Notes: generated by a model from the letters alone, not told the origin. Positions 25,705-44,834 are shown, counted from the first letter of the stretch. The stretch is DNA of 64,000 bases from Primula veris (GCA_963682055.1 OY821747.1:29882126-29946125), one strand, 5' to 3'. Translations and numbers: made by a program.

Positions 25705-26931
25705 TGAAATTCCTATCCGCTGTTTTAGTTGCAGTTTTGCAGTTAGGTTCCAAGTGATGTTGCAACCACAGTTGAAACCAAGTGTATTAATGGACAGAAC
25801 AGTTTATTTAAATGTACTTGAAATAAATCATACGTACATTTAACAACGGAGTTCACCCAACTGGGCTACGTCTCCGGGATACTTACCCAGATTATGATAT
25901 TATAAAATATTACAATATATGATTCAAGTTTTAATGAAAAACTCTCAGACTCTCTCTAGGTTTTTCTGTCTATCTTTATATTGCTCATACCTTATAACTA
26001 TCACTTAATAAATCAATGGCATCCCACCATTGTTTTTCTTTTGAAAGCTCTATGTGTATTCTCTATAGAATGAGTTCTTTATAATTTAGAACACACACTT
26101 TTTACAAGCTAAGTTATCAACTATATATGCAAGTAAAAACAATCTTCTTGCTTCAAGATCTTTTGTGATTGCTTTGACTCTTTTGATTGGCTTCAATCTT
26201 TCCATGTATCACAAGACTCTTCAGCGTGAGATTGGCAGCCATCTTGATAAGGTAGTACCTGTTAATAACTAGCTTGGAAATAGGAGTTAGTCTTTTCCTT
26301 CAACAAGGAAACATATAAGACAATATATTTTAGAGATAATATCTTTAAATATACATATGAAACATTAACTCCATATTTCATTCAATTTTAAAAGGAATCA
26401 TACTGAATTTGATAAGGAACAAAGATTGAATCAAGTGATAAAGATTTGCATAAGAATAGAGATTTAAGATAGCCTAGTTTAAAGTAAACATATCTTTAAA
26501 ACTAATCTCCTTATTAATATTTAGGAAACATCTTCCATATCACTTTTAATATTCTCAATAAACATAAACTACACCTTTTAAGATCATATGAGAATATTTC
26601 CTACATACTTTAAAACAAATAATTAACATTAAAGAAAGGTAATGCAGAATTACAGAACTAGACAGAATCCTGCAGAACAGGAGGTTGGAACTGTGGTTGC
26701 AACTTAGGTTGCAACATTACTTGAAACCACCAACGCTGTTTTAGCAGGTTGTAACTGAGGTTGCAACATTGCTTGAAACCTAACAATACTGTCTTATGTA
26801 GGTTGTAACTGAGGTTGCAACATTGCTTGAAACCTAACAACACTATCTTAGTTCTTAACAAACATATAGGATTATTTAGTGCAAACCAATAGACAACAAA
26901 TAGTATTTAGACCAGAAATCTGGTCCTAACA
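25705..26931 (-). repeat. 3' LTR of copia-2 (complete)
   Basis: Starts TGAAATTCC and ends CCTAACA, next to the polypurine tract. Positions 25705-26469 match 34648-35412 base for base in length. The remaining 462 bases exist only here and hold three 52-54 bp repeats with GTTGCAAC (26696-26821). Confidence 0.92.
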
Positions 26932-27355
26932 ATCTCCCCCTTTGTTATTGGTTTTGACAAATCATCTAAGTTTATAAAAACATCAATCCACCTGCAAATA
27001 CAATTTAACACAGTCTTTACTGTGTATCTTTTATCAATGCTTTTATGACAACTATTTAAGCTCCCCCTGCAAGTTAGAATAGCAAGCATCATATAAGCAC
27101 AAAATATATCCATTCACAGAGTTTCAGAACAGATTCAATTTTAAAGACAGTCACACTTCAAAAAGAAATTGCAGAAATTGTAAGGCCAAAAATACTGGCA
27201 CATCATAGTCTTAACACAGCAATTGTAATTGAAGCAGAAACTTAAAAACATGAGCATGAGTCCAAACATGAAGTCTTAGTATAGAAATTGAAATTGTAAC
27301 TCAAAAGATAAAATAAACTTCTTCATCTCCCCCTATTTGTCATAATCCAGACAAA
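26932..27355 (-). other. Polypurine tract and 3' untranslated part of copia-2
   Basis: On the element's strand, purine tracts with GGGGGAG occur three times: next to the LTR (26932-26945), near 27059-27068 and near 27326-27335. The first is the expected primer for plus-strand DNA synthesis. No ORF of note. Confidence 0.7.
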
Positions 27356-28644
27356 CTAGTCACGAGGTATGTCTGAATAAGGTGCTTTTTCCCTTAGAGG
27401 TTCATCTCTGACAACATCCTTCTGTTCTTCTTCACTGCTTATTGAGAAGCCATCATCACTGTGACTTGCATCACTGTCACCATCATCCTCACTTTCTGTG
27501 AGATTCACCAGTAGCTTCTTGATCTGATAATCATCTGCATCCAGTTCAGCTCTTCTTTCTTGATTGTAAGCCAGCTTTTGTTGCAGATACCACCTCACAC
27601 CTTTATTCTTTGAAGGAGCACTAGTTGTCTCCTTTTCTTTTCCTTTTTCTCCAGAGATGTCATTGACATGCCCTTCCTTTTGTAGTTTTGCAGAAATATA
27701 CAGGACAGGAGGACATCTTTCAGATGGTTCAGAGGAGATTTTAATAGGATGTGTTGCAGATAGAGGTGTGACTTGAGCAAGAATCAGTTCAGAGAATAGA
27801 CAAGGAAAGGGTAGCAGAATGGAGGTTGATTTAATATCACAGAAATCTCTAATAAGACGAAACACATGATGACCAAAATTAATTGGCAATGAGGACATGA
27901 TCTTATAAAGAAATACTGCCATATCCTTGTTTACCTTAGAGGGTTGCTTAGTAGGAGTCCAATTAAACCTAGCAATCTTGTGTAGCACAGCAACACACGG
28001 AGTGAGAGAGGAAGTTTTAATAGAGGTTCCATCAACCCTATTATTCTTTCCAGTAAGAACAAGAGCAATAACTTCCATATCATAATCAGGATTATCCACA
28101 GAAGGGCTAGGGGAATTCATAAATTCATTAATAGTCTTAGGGGTAAAATCTAAGGTTAGACTCCTGAAAAATACTCTGCCATATACAGGGTTACCCTCAT
28201 CAAAGACATTGCTACTAAGATTAGCATAAAATTCCTTAACAACAGCAGGATAATAAGAGTCAGCATAGCAAATAGTTCTATCTAAGCCAATATTAGACAG
28301 CAATTTCTCAACATGCACCTGTATGTGCTGATAACTAGCTAAATTTAGTCTTCTTTCAGAATGGATTTCCCTATTAGCAAAAGCCCTGAACCTCCTAAAC
28401 ATTTTTCTATTCCAGAAACGAGGATCAACCTCATTGAATTTAGGATCATAAGCAAACTTAACAGAAATAGGATCATTATCTAGGTTCCTCCTAGCACGTT
28501 TTTAGACATGTGTTTCTTAGAGGAAGAAGACTCACTTACTTTTGCTTTAGAGCCTGGACTGGTTGTAGATTTAGTCATGAAATCCCTAAGAGTACAGTCA
28601 TCATCAATGTTGAGATTGGGGTTATTAGGAGAGTTGGAAGACAT
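27356..28644 (-). pseudogene. Envelope-like ORF of copia-2, frameshifted
   Basis: It lies between pol and the 3' LTR, the place of the envelope-like gene in Sireviruses. It starts at an ATG at 28642-28644 (MSSNSPNN) and shifts frame in a run of A (T on the plus strand) near 28498-28503. It then reads on for at least 348 codons to 27356. The body has the features of the 'putative plant transposon protein' / envelope-like family (YPAVVKEFYANL, then VYGRVFFRSL) and ends in an acidic Ser/Asp tail. No clear signal peptide or membrane helix is seen, so a true envelope role is not supported. Confidence 0.65.
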
Positions 28645-29560
28645 GGTTTCAACTAGGGTTGCAACTGGACTTGGAACTTCGCTGTGTGGGTTTAACAGAT
28701 AACCTAGGGATTTTAATAGAGAGAGAGAAAGTAATTTTGATTTGTAAGTAAATTGGGATAGTAAAAAGATTAGTATATATAACAAATAAGGCCAAATCTT
28801 TTTACACTTAGAAACAGATACACTCAAATCAATTTTGAACCAGATTTTGCTAAAATTAAGGAAGTTTTGTTGCAACAAATATTCAAGAAAAACATACAGA
28901 ATATCTTTCATAAGATAAATCCAGCAAAAAATTGAGATAGACATTCCAAAAATAAACAGATTTATCTAGAATTTCAAATTCTAAGTAGTTGAAGTTTTGA
29001 GGAAAATATGACTCGTTTCAAAATAAAGATAGCAATTAGAAGATTTTTAAACTTTTGAAAAAGAAGAATCTAGTAATTTACTCAAGAAAATATGTTTATC
29101 ATAAAATAACTTTAATCGAAATTAGATTTTAGGAGCTTATATTGAGCAAATCTGTTTTCATCTCTACACAAAAACTAGTTTGATGACCTCAGCAAGAAAA
29201 AAGTATGAGTGATGTCAAAAATAACAAGACTTTGTCTTGCCTTTTTCATTTTAGTAATTCACTATCATGTGAATCATAAGCAACATAACAAACTAGAGAC
29301 AATCACTGAATTTTTCAGTATTATTAGCAAGAGGTTTCAACTGGTGTTGCAACTGAGCTTGCAACCAGTTTGTAAAAAAATGCACTTTGTGCTTGCAACT
29401 CTATTACCAGAGAGGTTTTAAGACAAGTTACCTCACATCTGTTTTTGAGACACCAAAAAGCGGCTTTTTTAAGACAAAAGCTTCAAAGCTCAATCAAGAC
29501 TTACCTTAGAATTAAAAAGTATTGAAAGTACTTAAAACAGACATATATAGCAAAGAGTAT

Positions 29561-32500
29561 TTAATTAGATCTATAGTGACATACCCCTATATCACTTCTT
29601 AATGATTCAAATTTGTTTGTATCAAGGGGCTTTGTGAAAATATCTGCTAATTGTCTTTCAGTTGAAACATGTTCTAAAATTAAGCTCTTTTCTTCAACCA
29701 GTTCTCTAATAAAATGATGCCTTAGATCAATATGTTTAGTTCTCGAATGTTGAACTGGATTCTTTGCCAAATCTATAGCACTTTTGTTATCACAAAACAA
29801 AGTTAATATTTCTTGTTTAACATTATAATCAGTTAACATTTGTTTCATCCAAATAAGTTGAGTGCATCCATTTCCAGCTGCAATATATTCTGCCTCAGCA
29901 GTATTTAAAGAGATGCAATTTTGCTTTTTACTAAACCAAGAAACAAGCTTGTTCCCAAAATAAAAACAACCACCAGAAGTACTCTTTCTATCATCTATAT
30001 TTTCTGGCCAGTCTGCATCACAGTAGCCAACAAGAAAATGGTTTGTGTCTTTAGAATACCATAAACCTAGGTGAGTTGTGCCTTTTACATACCTTAAAAT
30101 TCTTTTAACAGCTAAAAGGTGAGATTATAAAGGGTTTGCCTGATATCTGGCACAAACTCCTACACTTAAGCACAGATCTGGTCTAGTAGCAGTTAAATAA
30201 AGAAGACTTCCAATCATGGATCTGTAGATACTTGGACAAACACTCTTACCCTTATCATTTTTGGACAATTTTAAGATGGTACTCATAGGGGTTCTTTTCT
30301 CTTTACTCTCACTTAGACCAAACTTCTTAACAAGATTATCAGCATACTTACTCTGGCATAGAAAAATGCCTTTTTCATTCTGTTTAACTTGCAATCCTAG
30401 AAAGTAAGTTAATTCACCTCCGCCACTCATTTCAAATTCATTCTTCATATCAGAAATAAATTCAACAATTCTATTATTATAAGTGGAACCAAACACAATA
30501 TCATCAACATAGATTTGAGCAATAATTATATCCTTTGTAGTTTTCTTAGTGAACAGAGTTTTATCAACTCCCCCTCTGTTGAAACCTTTTTCAATTAAGA
30601 ACTTGGTTAATCTATCATACCAAGCTCTAGGAGCTTGCTTTAAACCATACAAGGCCTTTTTCAGTAAGTAGACATGTTCAGGGAATTTAGGATCTTCAAA
30701 TCCCTTAGGTTGACAAACATAAACTTCTTCATTAATCACACCATTCAGAAAAGCACTCTTAATGTCAAGTTGAAAAAATTTAAAATCATACAGACATGCA
30801 AGAGAGAGTAGCATTCTAATAGATTCAATTCTAGCTACAGGAGCAAAGGTTTCATCAAAATCAATTCCCTCAATTTGTGTATAACCTTGAGCTACCAACC
30901 TGGCTTTATTCCTGATAATTACTCCATCTTCATTACTTTTATTTCTAAAGATCCATTTAGTCCCTATAACATTTTTATTAGAAGGTCTGGGTACTAAAGT
31001 CCATACATCATTTCTCTCAAATTGAGATAGTTCATCTTGCATAGCTAAAATCCATTCACTATCTTCTAAAGGTTCTTTTATATTTTTAGGTTCTAACTGA
31101 GAGATATAACAAGCAAAGTGAACAACATTATTTCTTTTACCTCTGGTTTTCATACCTGAAGCAACTTCTCCTATGACATTGTCAAGAGAATGATTTTTCT
31201 GAGTCCTTACATAGCGAGGCTTGCTAGTTGATTGAATATGAGAACTTTCTTCTTCTTCTTCAGACTCAATAGTATTCTGGGTTTCAACCTCGGTTTCAAC
31301 CTCAGTTGCAACTGGACTTCCAACCACTGTTGGACTGCTTGTTTGCTGACTTTCTCCAGTTTCTTCTCCTGTTATTTCTGACTCTTCATCATTACCTGTA
31401 GTCTCATCCACATCTTTTAAGTCATCAAATAACACAATATAAGATTCCATAACACAGTTTGTTCTTTGATTAAAAACTCTAAAGGCTCTACTATTCTGAG
31501 CATAACCAAGAAAGATCCCTTTATCACTCTTAGAGTCAAATTTACCAAGATGTTCTCTATCTCTAAGAATGTAACACACACACCCAAAAACTTGAAAATA
31601 CTTAACATTGGGTTTTCTACCTTTCCATATTTCATAGGCAGTCATGGTAGTGCCTTTAGTAATGTATACTCTATTAACAATATGACAAGCAATGTTAACA
31701 GCTTCAGCCCAAAATCTGTTGGCAAGTTTCTTAGAATTGAGCATAACTCTAGCCATTTCCTGAATGGTTCTATTCTTTCTTTCAACTATGCCATTTTGTT
31801 GTGGAGTCTTTGATGCAGACAACTCATGACTTATACCTAAGGAGTTGTAAAAATCTCTAAACTTGCTGTTTTCAAACCCAGTTCCATGATCACTTCTGAC
31901 CCTAGCAATTTTTCCACTGGTGGAGCCTTTTTCAATTTGCAGTTTTAAGCACAGAATTTTAAAGAGTTCAAAAGTTTCAGATTTATCTTTTAAAAACACT
32001 ACCCAAGAGTATATAGAGAAATCATCTACAACTACCAAAATGTACTTCTTACCACCTATACTAGCAGTTTGCATAGGACCCATTAAGTCAATATGAAGGA
32101 GTTCTAGAACTCTGTTAGTGTAGATTTGACTAGTATTTTTGTGAATACTCTTAGTTTGCTTGCCTATTGCACAATCACCACACACACTTTGAGTTTTAGA
32201 ACTCAGCTTAGGAATCCCTCTTATCAATTCTTCCTTAACAAGCTTATCCAATGTTTTTTAATTCACGTGACCAAGACTTTTATGCTAAATATCAATATTA
32301 TTAGTAATAGCTTGATTACACCTATTATGAGGCAATTCTTTTTCAGTTTTTTCAAAAACATAGCAGCTGTTTGCTGATCTAACTCCAGTCATGACCAAAT
32401 CATTGTTAAGATCAGTAATTAGACACTTATCTTTGTTAAACTTAACAATCATCTTGTTGTCACACAATTGACTAATGTTAATAAGATTGGCTTTTAGACC

Positions 32501-33319
32501 ATCTACAAGAAAAACATCAGTAATAACAGGCATTCCAGGTTTGTTTAAGTTTCCTTTTCCAACAATTTTACCTGTGTCTCCACCTCCAAACACAACAGTG
32601 TTTCCTGTAAGATTAGTGACATTTTTTAGGAAACTTGCAGTACCTGTCATGTGCTTAGAACATCCACTGTCAAAATACCAATCATTAGAAGTAATAGCAT
32701 TTAAGGAAGTGATAACAGCTTTATTATTGGCAATTGGGGTAGTTTTTCTTTTAACTTGCCAGACCCAGTTCATCTTTTGACAGTCTGATGTCACCCAGTT
32801 TTTATAAGACATGTACTTTATGTTCCTTTTTAAGTAACACTTGATTTCTGAATGAACAGGTTTTTTACAAAAATTACACAGCTTCAACCTAAAATTAGTT
32901 TTATCCTCAAAGTTATTCAGTTTTTTCTTGGTATCAGGATTCAGTTTATTCCTGGTTGCAACTTTGGTTGCAACTGAGCTTCTAACCTTGTTGTAAAAAA
33001 CATGAGTTTTATTCCTGGTTGCAACTTTGGTTGCAACTGAGCTTCTAACCTTATTTTCAAAAACATGAGTATCAGCTTTAGCAACAGCTTTAATAAATGT
33101 AGTTTTTCCTGTTCTTTCATAACCATAGTAACCTAAACCACTGGTATCTTTAGAGCCTCTAGAGTAGTACAACATGTTATCTAATTTTTCTGAAGCAGAA
33201 ACATTCAGCAGTTTTATTTTCTTTTTGGTTTCAGTAAGTTCAACCAGTTTTGAGTTAAGTTGCTCAGTGAGGCTTTTAACCTTATCTTTTAGATTAACAT
33301 TAAGTTTGTTTATGATCAA
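29561..33319 (-). pseudogene. Copia-2 Pol, interrupted
   Basis: Protease (WYFDSGCSKHMTG) in 33319-32285; integrase (CGDCAIGKQ, HIDLMGP, RSDHGTGFEN, PQQNGIVERKNR), reverse transcriptase (YVDDIVFG) and RNase H (LFCDNKSAI) in 32251-29561. In-frame stops lie at 32285-32287, near 32260 and at 30125-30127, so no complete polyprotein can be made. Between integrase and RT, and again before the protease, the sequence holds repeated Val-Ala-Thr-rich stretches encoded by GTTGCAAC motifs. A region at 32955-33060 is a tandem duplication of about 63 bases that repeats SSVATKVATRNK. Confidence 0.9.
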
Positions 33320-33364
33320 GGATTGCTTATTCAGGCATTGATATTTTTCATAAAGGACAAGATA

Positions 33365-34588
33365 TTACTGAGTAATGTTTTCATCAGAAGGTTCTTCCTC
33401 ATCACTGTTATAGGTTTTAAGAGCAGTTGTAACTATGGTTGAAACAGACTCACAGTCACTTTCATAAGTAGGTTCTTTTTCAGTGATTATTCCTATAAAA
33501 TTAACAAAGTTAGAATCATTCTCTTCATCACTGTTGCTCTCAGAATCACTATCACTGTGAGTGGTTATATAAGCCTTTTTGTTTCTTTTTAAAGTATTTG
33601 CACACTCAGACTGAATGTGACCAAAACCTCTACATTCTCTGCATTGAATTTCTCTAGGTTGGTAGTCTTTGTTATCCTTCTCTTGAGAATTCCACTTTCC
33701 TGTAGAATTATTATTAAACCTAGATTCTGACTTAAATTGGTTATCCCTTTTTTGAAAGTTTTTGGATGTTCCAGTATCATCCTGTTTTTTCTTATAAAAC
33801 TTTTTGTAAACCTTTTTAGCAAAGAATGCTAGCTGCTCTTCATCACTCACTTTCTCATAAACTTTAGATTCAGATTTTTTAGCTTGAAAGGCTATTCCTT
33901 TTTCTGATCTCTTTTGTTTGAAGAATTTTAGCTCATGAGTACTTAGGTTTTCTATAAATTCTTCAAGTTTTAGATTATCTAAGTCTGTTGATTATTCAAT
34001 AGCAGTAACCTTAATCTCAAACCTTTCTGGAAGTGACCTTAGAGTTTTCTTAACAAGTTTGGCATCACTGTATTTTTCACCTAAGGTTCCAGCTTGATGG
34101 GCAATGTGACAAATTCTACCATTAAACTGTTCAATAGTTTCATCTTCCTCCATTCTTAAGTTTTCAAATTGAGTGGTTAACTGTTGGAGTTTAAGAGTGG
34201 TTAACTGTTGGAGTTTAAAAGCTTTTACTTTAACAGTTCCTTCAAAGGTTACTTGTAAAATGTCCCATGCCTATTTGGCAGTTTCACAATGAGAAATATA
34301 CCTGAACACACTGAGAGTGACACTAGCAAAGATCAAGTTTATTGCTGTTGAGTTTGCACTTGATTTTCTATCCTCATCAGCAGACCATCTGTCTTCAGGT
34401 ACATAAACTAGATCACCTTCACTATCAGTAACAGTTGGAACCTCCCAACCATACAATATTGTTTTCCATGCATGTTCATTTTGCTGTTTAATGAAGGACC
34501 TCATTCTGATTTTCCATACACCATAGTTGACTCCTCTTTCAAGCAATGGTGGTTTGTTAAATGCGTTCCCTTCCATCATTAAGTCCAT
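33365..34588 (-). pseudogene. Copia-2 Gag, interrupted
   Basis: Begins MDLMMEGNAFNKPPLLERGV at 34588, a copia UBN2/DUF4219 Gag start. TAG at 34271-34273 and TAA at 33992-33994 break the frame. The zinc knuckle (CRECRGFGHIQSEC, CX2CX4HX4C) is preserved in the last part (33850-33365). A 24-base duplication near 34170-34218 repeats KLQQLTT. The stops make it non-functional. Confidence 0.88.
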
Positions 34589-34647
34589 CTTTACCAGAAC
34601 ACAGGATCCACACTAAGTAAGATCTAGTGTGAAGCTCTGATACCAAT

Positions 34648-35412
34648 TGAAATTCCTATCCGCTGTTCTAGTTGCAGTTTTGCAGTTAGGTTCCAAGTGA
34701 TGTTGCAACCACAGTTGGAACCAAGTGTATTAATGGACAGAACAGTTTATTTAAATGTACTTGAAATAAATCACACGTACATTTAACAACGGAGTTCACC
34801 CAACTGGGCTACGTCTCCGGGGTACTTACCCAGATTATGATATTATAAAAGCTTACAATATAGGATTCAAATCTTAATGAAAAACTCTCAGACTCTCTCT
34901 AGGTTTTTCTGCCTATCTTTATATTGCTCCTACCTTATAACTATCACTTAATAAATCAATGGCATCCCACCATTGTTTTTCTTTTGAAAGCTCTATGTGT
35001 ATTCTCTATAGAATGAGTTCTTTATAATTTAGAACACACACTTTTTACAAGCTAAGTTATCAACTATATATGCAAGTAAAAACAATCTTCTTGCTTCAAG
35101 ATCTTTTGTGATTGCTTTGACTCTTTTGATTGGCTTCAATCTTTCCATGTATCACAAGACTCTTCAGCGTGAGATTGACATCCATCTTGATAAGGTAGTA
35201 CCTGTTAATAACTAGCTTGGAAATATGAGTTAGTCTTTTCCTTCAACAAGGAAACATATAATACAATATATTTTAGAGATAATATCTTTAAATATACATA
35301 TGAAACATTAACTACATATTTCATTCAATCTTAAAACGAATCATACTGAATTTGATAAGGAACAAAAATTGAATCAAGTGATAAAGATTTGCATAAGAAT
35401 AGAGATTTAAGA
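34648..35412 (-). repeat. 5' LTR of copia-2, truncated to 765 bp
   Basis: Matches the first 765 bases of the complete LTR at 25705. It breaks off at ...GATTTAAGA, where duplicated segment B starts (GACACTGCATTTT). The two bases GA are shared by LTR and segment at the joint. The lost part would hold the U3 end, so the element's own promoter may be gone. Confidence 0.92.
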
Positions 35413-36710
35413 CACTGCATTTTAACGTGTTCGATACAATTCCTAAACCAAACTAATCTCCATTTTGTGTATGCATATATAAATTAACAGAAAATGTAGG
35501 TGTAAGTTGGGTACATATAACAAACAACATTTTATAACAATCGTGTCTTAATTATAAGTTGAAGTGGAAAATCTGGGGCTTTGTAAGAACGATCAGTTAA
35601 GTTGTGTTTTTCTTAATGATTGGACAGTGTGTTCACCAAAATCAATGAATACGCAAAACACAAGCACATCATTAAATCATATATATTAGTAACGAAGCCG
35701 AGGGTTTTTAGAAAAGCTTAACTAATCTCTATTTTTTTCTCCTTTTCTATACAAGTGGTGTATTAATCTCTTTGTTCTTGAATGAATTTGTGATCATAAT
35801 CTTGGTGAGCTATTTATGGCCAATTGAAAAGTGCCTGTAGGAGACGTTTCACGTTGCAATTGGTCAAATATGTCGATGAACAAAAAAATGACTTAAACCC
35901 ACACCTATGCTGGTTGAATCCCCCATCCGAACAATCATGGGGGTCAGATGGTCCCTCTGGACTAAATGCTTTGGTGAATATATAGATGTTAATGAAGGGT
36001 AAAGAGTTAGTACGTTGCAATTCGTATTGCTGAAAATAAAGTGCACAATTTTATTAGAACTAACAAGAATATGTTTGGACTAGTAGTTTATGGCGGTTTC
36101 CGAGTATTTTGCATGTATTATTTTATTGTTTTGTTTTGAAGAACATAATTTTGTAAACTACAACTTTCTTGTTCGGTCTGAGCCCTTTTCATTGTGCTGT
36201 AGTTTATGTTCTAAAAATATAAGTGTCCGGTGAAAAGCATTCCATTTGTGATATTTATCTCATTCTGCCGTATTTCAAATTGCTGCAATTTGGTGTAAGT
36301 TCTGCCAAGTTTATGCTGCTGCTAAGGCTTGTTTTAGAGCTCGTTGTAATTGAACTTTGTGTTTGCCTACGCTAGTTTTCTTAGTGTTACTCAATCCTTT
36401 GTAACGGATTTGTTTGAATAAGTTTGAACGTGATGCCTCTCGTTCTGTAAGAAAAGAGAGGTTGTTAATGAAGGTTCTGTATGTTATCCATTGGCTTTAT
36501 TATCAAATCTAGCATCTTACTTCTGTTTAAAGAGTGTTGTAAGTCGTGAAATATTTTTCTTTTGAAAAAATAACTTGACATATCTTATAACCGTAGAAAC
36601 GAGATAATACATAATGGTCCGGTAGTTACCCATTAAATGATAAAACTGATTAACTTCTCATCTAGGATTTTAACATACACTCAATGGGTGGCAAAGCCTG
36701 AATGCCCACT

Positions 36711-42738
<6,028 letters not shown>

Positions 42739-42746
42739 TTTAGAGT

Positions 42747-42928
42747 CATGGGGAAGCTAAGTGGGGACTATCGGGTGCCACGGCACCCCCCATAATTTTA
42801 GAAATTCCAAGTGACGTAATTTTTTTTTAGTACAATTTCTTTTTAGGTGTAAATTTGACACCCCATAAAAATATGTTACTTGTACATATATTTTGGCACC
42901 CCCATTTACACATCCTGCTTCGCTCATG
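42747..42928. mobile_element. hAT-type MITE, 182 bp, only in copy B
   Basis: The ends CATGGGGAAGC and GCTTCGCTCATG are imperfect inverted repeats, flanked by the 8-base duplication TTTAGAGT (42739-42746, 42929-42936). Copy A has the site once (14886-14893). The interior has GGGTGCCACGGCACCCCCC and a matching GGCACCCCC near the other end, seen in a common plant hAT MITE group. A diverged relative may lie at about 62810-63525. Confidence 0.85.
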
Positions 42929-44534
42929 TTTAGAGTCTTAGATTAATATTCTTACACCTAGCTAGTGCACTTTTAAAATTGTCACGGCTAATTAGGAGAT
43001 AATTATTGTAATAGAAGTAGTTACCAAAACGACGAATTCACTTTGAAATGTACAACTTTGTTACAATCCTTGTAGCTTTACAACTCATGCATGTTGTAGT
43101 TTTATTAATCATCCTATATAGTATTAAAAAAAAACATATTTTAGTGTAGTACTATAATGTATCAATATCTTAATAAAATTATGAAGTTGTAATCTCACAT
43201 TATTCTAGTTTAGTATAATGTATCAAATACATGTGCATAACTTGATATGAATTTTATAGTTTTTGTTAGACCATGTAATATTCTACCACCCAATTTTTTT
43301 GATATAGAATCTAAAATTGATAGTTTTGCTACCTAGAAATTTACCAAATATCGTATAGGTAATAACTTTATTAATGTCCACTTATTTATCGATAAGAATT
43401 AGAAAATGTGGTGATGATAAAGCAAATGTGCAAATAATTTGCAAGTTGCTCAAAATCGGCCAAAGAGATAAGATACACTACTCACATGAGTCAACAAATC
43501 CGCGTTTGGCACACAACAATTATTTAATTTTATGTTTCTAGTATTTATCATGATGGGTTGTTTTCTATAATCACAGGTAATAGTTGACCAACTGTTGTAT
43601 GTGTGATACGTAATTACATAGATATCATCTCGACAAATAAACTTAATATATTTTTTTTAAAATTTAAATATCGATTGATTAAATATAATTAATTAACAAT
43701 CGTATATAAAGAGTAACATAATGTTTTACTCTTATAAAAAATACACAACAATTTTGTTTGGAATATAAATGTGTAGAAAATAACAATTTTTAATTTATTT
43801 ATGTATTTGAATCGAGTGATGACATTTAATAATAATTACAATATTATAATGAGATTATTTTTAAAAAATTTGGACAAAATTAGACAGGATTTGATTTATA
43901 TTAACAGTACGATAATAATTGTTTTTAAATTACTAAAAAAACACGGTTTCCATTCATTATGACTATGTGACACAAGAGTCAAAAAGTCTCCCACTTCTTC
44001 ATAGTACTACATTATTATTCAACTTGAAAAGAATTTATTTCATCACTTGACAGAATATATATGCATCATATTTATAATCAGTTATGTTACCTTTTCATTC
44101 TAAAAAGAATTAATATGATAAATTCATTACTCGTTCGAAACTTGTGCTCTATTGTCTAGAATGTATACTAATTTAATTAAATACTTTTAATGAAGACTAC
44201 ATAATGTTTTAGCCATTATCAATTAAATTTTTTAGTGGCATGAAAATTCAATGTTGTCTATGTTTAAGGACTTTGAATATAATTGGGGAACGAAAAATAG
44301 TTTCAAAACTTTACTGGTAAGTTTTTTTTTTTTTTTTTAAGATTAAACGAGCTGTCTATTGATAAGTGAATATGTACAATTATCGAACAAAACAGTTATA
44401 AAGAATTACATTACATGATAGGCTATGAAGCCTGATTGCCAACAAAGTTCGTGCTAAACTTTCAATGTCTACTAATAAACATATTTCTACGGTTAGTAAC
44501 ATTATTTAATTTGTTCATGCTATTAATTACATAA

Positions 44535-44834
44535 AATTCAAGAATTCTAAAAACTTGTTCGGGACTAGACTCCCTTCCTTCGTTAATTCTAGGATTGCAT
44601 TTCCGCCACAAACTATACCGTTGATGCGAGTAAACACTTTCTTAGTGTAGCGGAGGCCGATTTTTCTTTGAAAACTCCACTTCACCAATTAACCCACTTC
44701 TTTCAAGTCACACACGAGCCCATAAATCCAGTTTTTGAACAACCGATAGTCCACACTCTTTTAAAAAACTCGCATTGAAAAAATAGTTGTTTTACACTTT
44801 CCGTATTTTTTAGACAAAGCGGACATCCATTAAT
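44535..44834 (-). pseudogene. LINE relic: zf-RVT zinc-binding domain
   Basis: Read on the minus strand from 44834: CPLCLKNTESVKQLFFQCEF, then FKRVW, the zinc-binding domain found after plant LINE reverse transcriptases. Further on LRKCL...LWRKCNPRIN resembles the following conserved block, but only after stops and a frame change. No reverse transcriptase core remains. A dead fragment. Confidence 0.7.

Larger units (their letters stand above)
25705..35412 (-). mobile_element. Ty1/copia Sirevirus-type element with envelope-like ORF (copia-2), decayed, 5' LTR truncated
   Basis: Minus-strand element. 3' LTR 25705-26931 (1227 bp, TG...CA), polypurine tract (complement of ATCTCCCCCTTTG at 26932), envelope-like ORF, pol, gag, primer-binding site (complement AAGCTCTGATACCA at 34632-34645), and a 5' LTR from 34648 that stops at 35412 after 765 bp. 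The two LTRs differ at about 19 of the 765 shared positions by eye (about 2.5%). The 5 bases before the element are GCTAT; no matching right duplication exists because that end is missing. Gag, pol and the envelope-like ORF all carry stops or frameshifts, so it is defective. Confidence 0.92.
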
